From: Streptomyces sp. NRRL F-2580
GTDB taxonomy: Bacteria; Actinomycetota; Actinomycetes; Streptomycetales; Streptomycetaceae
Direction: 5' to 3'
NCBI RefSeq assembly: GCF_000720115.1
Contig: NZ_JOIR01000011.1
Span: 372,001 to 436,000, forward strand
DNA length: 64,000 nucleotides
Position 1 is the first letter of the stretch, and the number at the start of each line of letters is the position of its first letter. The notes under the pieces are model-generated. The model did no database searches and was not told the origin of the DNA. It saw only the letters and a program-made list of their open reading frames with translations. Shown here piece by piece: positions 61,920 through 64,000 of this stretch. Made by a program: the position numbers and the translations under genes.

Positions 61920-62459
61920 ATGTTCGTCCACCCCGACGAGGACACCCGCACCGACGGAGGGTTCCAGGGTGAACGGGCCGTGCTTACCGGCTACCTGCGC
62001 GATCAGCGGCTGACGCTGGAGCTCAAGTGCGCGGGCCTCGACGCGGAGGCCCTCGCGCGCCGCTCGGTGGAACCGTCCAACCTGTCCCTGCTGGGTCTCG
62101 TACGCCACCTCGCGGGGGTCGAGCAGTACTGGTTCCGGCAGGTCATGGCGGGCCAGGCCGTACGGCGCCACTACCGCTCGGAGGACGAACCCGCGGGCGA
62201 GTTCACCGGCGCGGTGGCCGACCCGGCCGTGGTCGCGGACGCGTGGGCGACCTGGCGAGCCGAAGTCACCTTCGCGGAACAACTCGTCGCGCAGGCCCCC
62301 AGCCTGGATGTCACGGGCGACGCGGGAGGTGCGGGGGACGCGGGCGACGAGCCGATGGAGCTCCGCGAGGTCCTGGTCCACATGATCGAGGAATACGCCC
62401 GCCACAACGGCCACGCGGACTTCCTACGGGAACGCATCGACGGGCGAGTCGGCCAGTAG
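61920..62459 (+). CDS. DinB-family protein (DUF664)
   Basis: 179 residues from the ATG at 61920 (MFVHPDEDTR); GTG starts at 61824 or 61788 would add a Pro/Ser-rich stretch. Four-helix bundle with metal His: VRHLAGVEQYWFRQ (about 62), and EVLVHMIEEYARHNGHADFLRERIDG (about 155) containing the His-x-x-x-His-x-x-x-Asp triad. DinB/YfiT-like proteins are thiol (mycothiol)-dependent transferases in actinobacteria; substrate unknown. Confidence 0.85.
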   Translation: MFVHPDEDTRTDGGFQGERAVLTGYLRDQRLTLELKCAGLDAEALARRSVEPSNLSLLGLVRHLAGVEQYWFRQVMAGQAVRRHYRSEDEPAGEFTGAVADPAVVADAWATWRAEVTFAEQLVAQAPSLDVTGDAGGAGDAGDEPMELREVLVHMIEEYARHNGHADFLRERIDGRVGQ

Positions 62460-62523
62460 GGCGGGGCTTCGGGGGAGGAAAGAGAGAGCCGGGTCCTAGC
62501 GGGGCGGAATCAGAGAAGGGTCG

Positions 62524-62664
62524 GGGGTTTCCCGGCTGTCTTCGTGTTTCCGTGTCGGGCCGGCCCCTCAAGGGCGCTCCTTCGTCGCGTCGCTACGCGA
62601 TGGCCTCCGGCCACCCTTGACCGACCGACCCGACACGGAAACACGAAGACAGCCGGGAAACCCC
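62524..62664. repeat. Large inverted repeat with 36-bp perfect arms
   Basis: 62524-62559 is fully complementary to 62629-62664 (GGGGTTTCCCGGCTGTC... / ...GACAGCCGGGAAACCCC). Weaker complementarity continues inward for about 20 bp (TCAAGGG in both), leaving a loop of roughly 30 nt. Confidence 0.92.
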
Positions 62665-62739
62665 AAAAGAACGGGCCGGGTCCTTCTTTCAGGGACGGCC
62701 CCATCACAGATATCCGGGCGAGGTCCCGGTGCGCGCCAC

Positions 62740-62852
62740 ATCGCTACGCGCTCCCGACGTCTCAGCGTCTGCCAACCGTCCTGGGCTGGACATAAGCCGC
62801 CAACAATCGCTACGCGCTTCGCTGGTCTCGGCGACTGCCGGCCGTCTGGGGC
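62740..62852. repeat. Two imperfect 47-bp direct repeats
   Basis: ATCGCTACGCGCT...CTGCC..CCGTC.TGGG.. begins at 62740 and again at 62806, about 75% identical. The CGCTACGCG core also occurs at 62591 within the inverted repeat loop. Confidence 0.65.
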
Positions 62853-62933
62853 GATTAATTCTATTCCGACACGTCGTTGAACATGCTGTTCCGCCAAGGA
62901 TTCACTGTTTCCAGAAAGCTGAAGCCAGCGCTG

Positions 62934-63077
62934 TCATCGCGATCGCCGGGTTTGCTGGTCGGCCCCTTTTCGGATACGGCGATCGTGCGGGTGGTGAAGG
63001 CGCCAGAGGATAGTGAGGCCGCCCACGGCCAGCGCGGTCACCGCCGTGAACAGGACGAGACGCCGGGCGCGAGCCAT
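62934..63077 (-). CDS. Candidate 47-residue single-pass membrane protein
   Basis: Starts MARARRLVLF at 63077 with a near-perfect AGGAGGA ribosome site 5 nt upstream; stop at 62934. One hydrophobic helix (LVLFTAVTALAVGGLTILW, residues 7-25) between basic ends, giving a positive N-terminus and a long Arg/His/Lys C-terminus. The frame and ribosome site make it credible, although its length is short. Function unknown. Confidence 0.55.
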   Translation of the reverse strand: MARARRLVLFTAVTALAVGGLTILWRLHHPHDRRIRKGADQQTRRSR

Positions 63078-63281
63078 GGGGATCCTCCTCGATGAGGAAT
63101 GGCAGGGCGGCTGGTGAATGGTGATGTGGGCGGGCTAGCCCGTGTCCCCATTGAGCCCGATCGGGCGGACTGCGTCATGTCGCTGAATGTCGTGGCTTGA
63201 CAGCTGCCATCTGATGGCGAGGGGCAGTGTCAGGCCGAGCGTCTAGGCTTGCTGATCATCTACTCAAGGGGGGACTCCGCC

Positions 63282-63914
63282 ATGGGCATTCATCCTGACG
63301 TGGCCACATTGCTCGATCTCGTGCCGCCAGACTTCGCCGGTGGCGAGCGGATCGACTGGGACGCTGCCGAAGCGGCGCTGGGCACCAAGCTGCCGAGTGA
63401 CTACAAGGCTCTACTGGACACGTACGGCGTCGGTGATATCGGAGAGCTCGTCATTCTGCCCCCGCTCCCGAGCGACGTGCGCGGGTACGAGAGGTGTCAC
63501 GTCGGAAGCATGACGGCAGGGCTGCGTGGACTTTGGGATGACGACTCAGGAGTCCCGGGCGTGACGCTTGGTGCAGATGCCGTTCTGCCCTGGGGTTCTG
63601 GGATGAACGCCAACGAGATGGCCTGGCTCATGAACGACCCCGACCCGGACAAGTGGCCTGTCGTGGCCTGGCGTCGGCACCACTTGTGGAGCGAGTCGCC
63701 TTGGGCTTTGTTCGACTGCGGCATGGTCCAGTTCATCACCCGCATGATGCTGGGCCAGTTCGAAGCCTGCCCACTCGGCGATGCGTCTCTCTGGACGCAG
63801 ACGGACACCTTCGTGAGCTGGCGCGAGCAACGCCGACGGGAGCTGGCCGGGCTGGACCCCCAGACCGGCGAGCCCAATCCCTATGCCTCCATGTACCCCG
63901 TCACTGACGACTAG
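63282..63914 (+). CDS. SMI1/KNR4-family protein
   Basis: 210 residues from the ATG at 63282 with AAGGGGGGA upstream; an earlier GTG frame lacks support. The N-terminal part (about 18-60: WDAAEAALGTKLPSDYKALLDTYG) is the SUKH/SMI1 signature W..E..LG..LP.DY...L..YG. Proteins of this superfamily act as immunity proteins against nuclease toxins or as regulators in other contexts. No toxin gene is visible in the remaining 86 bases of the window, so the role is open. G/C and codon bias are lower than in neighbours. Confidence 0.88.
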   Translation: MGIHPDVATLLDLVPPDFAGGERIDWDAAEAALGTKLPSDYKALLDTYGVGDIGELVILPPLPSDVRGYERCHVGSMTAGLRGLWDDDSGVPGVTLGADAVLPWGSGMNANEMAWLMNDPDPDKWPVVAWRRHHLWSESPWALFDCGMVQFITRMMLGQFEACPLGDASLWTQTDTFVSWREQRRRELAGLDPQTGEPNPYASMYPVTDD

Positions 63915-64000
63915 AGGATCCATTCCAAGCGATCAGCGAGGTGCGTCGGTCTCACATAGAGTGCGGTCGCCAGGGTGTCCAACTCTGTTTTCTTACACGG

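Larger units (their letters stand above)
62460..62933. other. 474-bp repeat-rich non-coding region
   Basis: No coding sequence. It contains a 36-bp perfect inverted repeat (62524-62664), a further stem-loop at 62673-62701, and a pair of about 47-bp direct repeats (62740-62852). G/C content falls toward the right end. Confidence 0.6.

Overview
The window is a high-GC (about 72%) actinobacterial chromosome segment with third-codon-position G/C, many GTG starts, GGAGG-type ribosome sites and actinobacterial-only families (DUF3145, DUF3052, DUF4429, DUF2277, bL37). Together with a fasR-fabD-fabH-acpP-fabF cluster, a single-polypeptide aceE and an expanded TerD locus, this points to Streptomyces. 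From memory, the gene order resembles the SCO23xx-SCO24xx core region of S. coelicolor in inverted orientation; no alignment was run. It reads mostly as core chromosome with one insertion sequence and a few decayed or repeat-rich spots.

Layout. 1-5.4 kb: end of a carboxyltransferase, a membrane protein, a divergent LysE exporter/Lrp regulator pair, and a translationally coupled GAF histidine-kinase-like gene with an MreB/Mbl-like gene. 5.6-10.6 kb: secreted lipase, two poorly characterised proteins, MarR regulator divergent from an NADP-dependent oxidoreductase and Ohr, EI24 membrane protein. 10.7-19.6 kb: frameshifted HxlR remnant, two large membrane proteins (GT-C-like and DUF2142), nitrilase-family hydrolase, TetR divergent from a GH3 beta-glucosidase, SGNH lipoprotein. 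19.9-25.4 kb: DUF3145 and the fatty-acid synthase initiation cluster with its activator. 25.5-35.4 kb: pirin, serine hydrolase, MerR-aldo/keto reductase, a YtrA-type GntR/ABC transporter operon controlled by a 44-bp palindrome, DUF4429, alpha/beta hydrolase, TetR, I36 inhibitor and a K+ channel. 35.5-39.7 kb: aceE, DUF3052 and an AhpE-type peroxiredoxin.

39.9-49.75 kb is the most distinctive part: three TerD-family proteins, a TerA-like protein and a DUF475/TerC membrane protein, followed by four overlapping genes (CitE-like lyase, phosphoribosyltransferase-TRSP-StiP fusion, HAD phosphatase, O-methyltransferase). Comparative genomics has predicted that this class of Ter-linked module makes a nucleotide-like metabolite for a membrane-associated stress response, but I know of no established product.

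49.8-56 kb: FmdB zinc ribbon, DUF4383, a coiled-coil protein whose stop codon lies in a tandem repeat, tRNA-Val(TAC), small repeat and membrane proteins, an intact-looking IS5-family element inserted inside a stop codon, and the 24-residue ribosomal protein bL37. 56-64 kb: DUF2277, secreted/anchored proteins, DedA, PhoD-like phosphatase, secreted HNH nuclease, a yybP-ykoY (Mn2+) riboswitch ahead of a TMEM165/GDT1 transporter, DinB protein, a repeat-rich non-coding stretch, a candidate 47-residue membrane protein and an SMI1/KNR4 protein.
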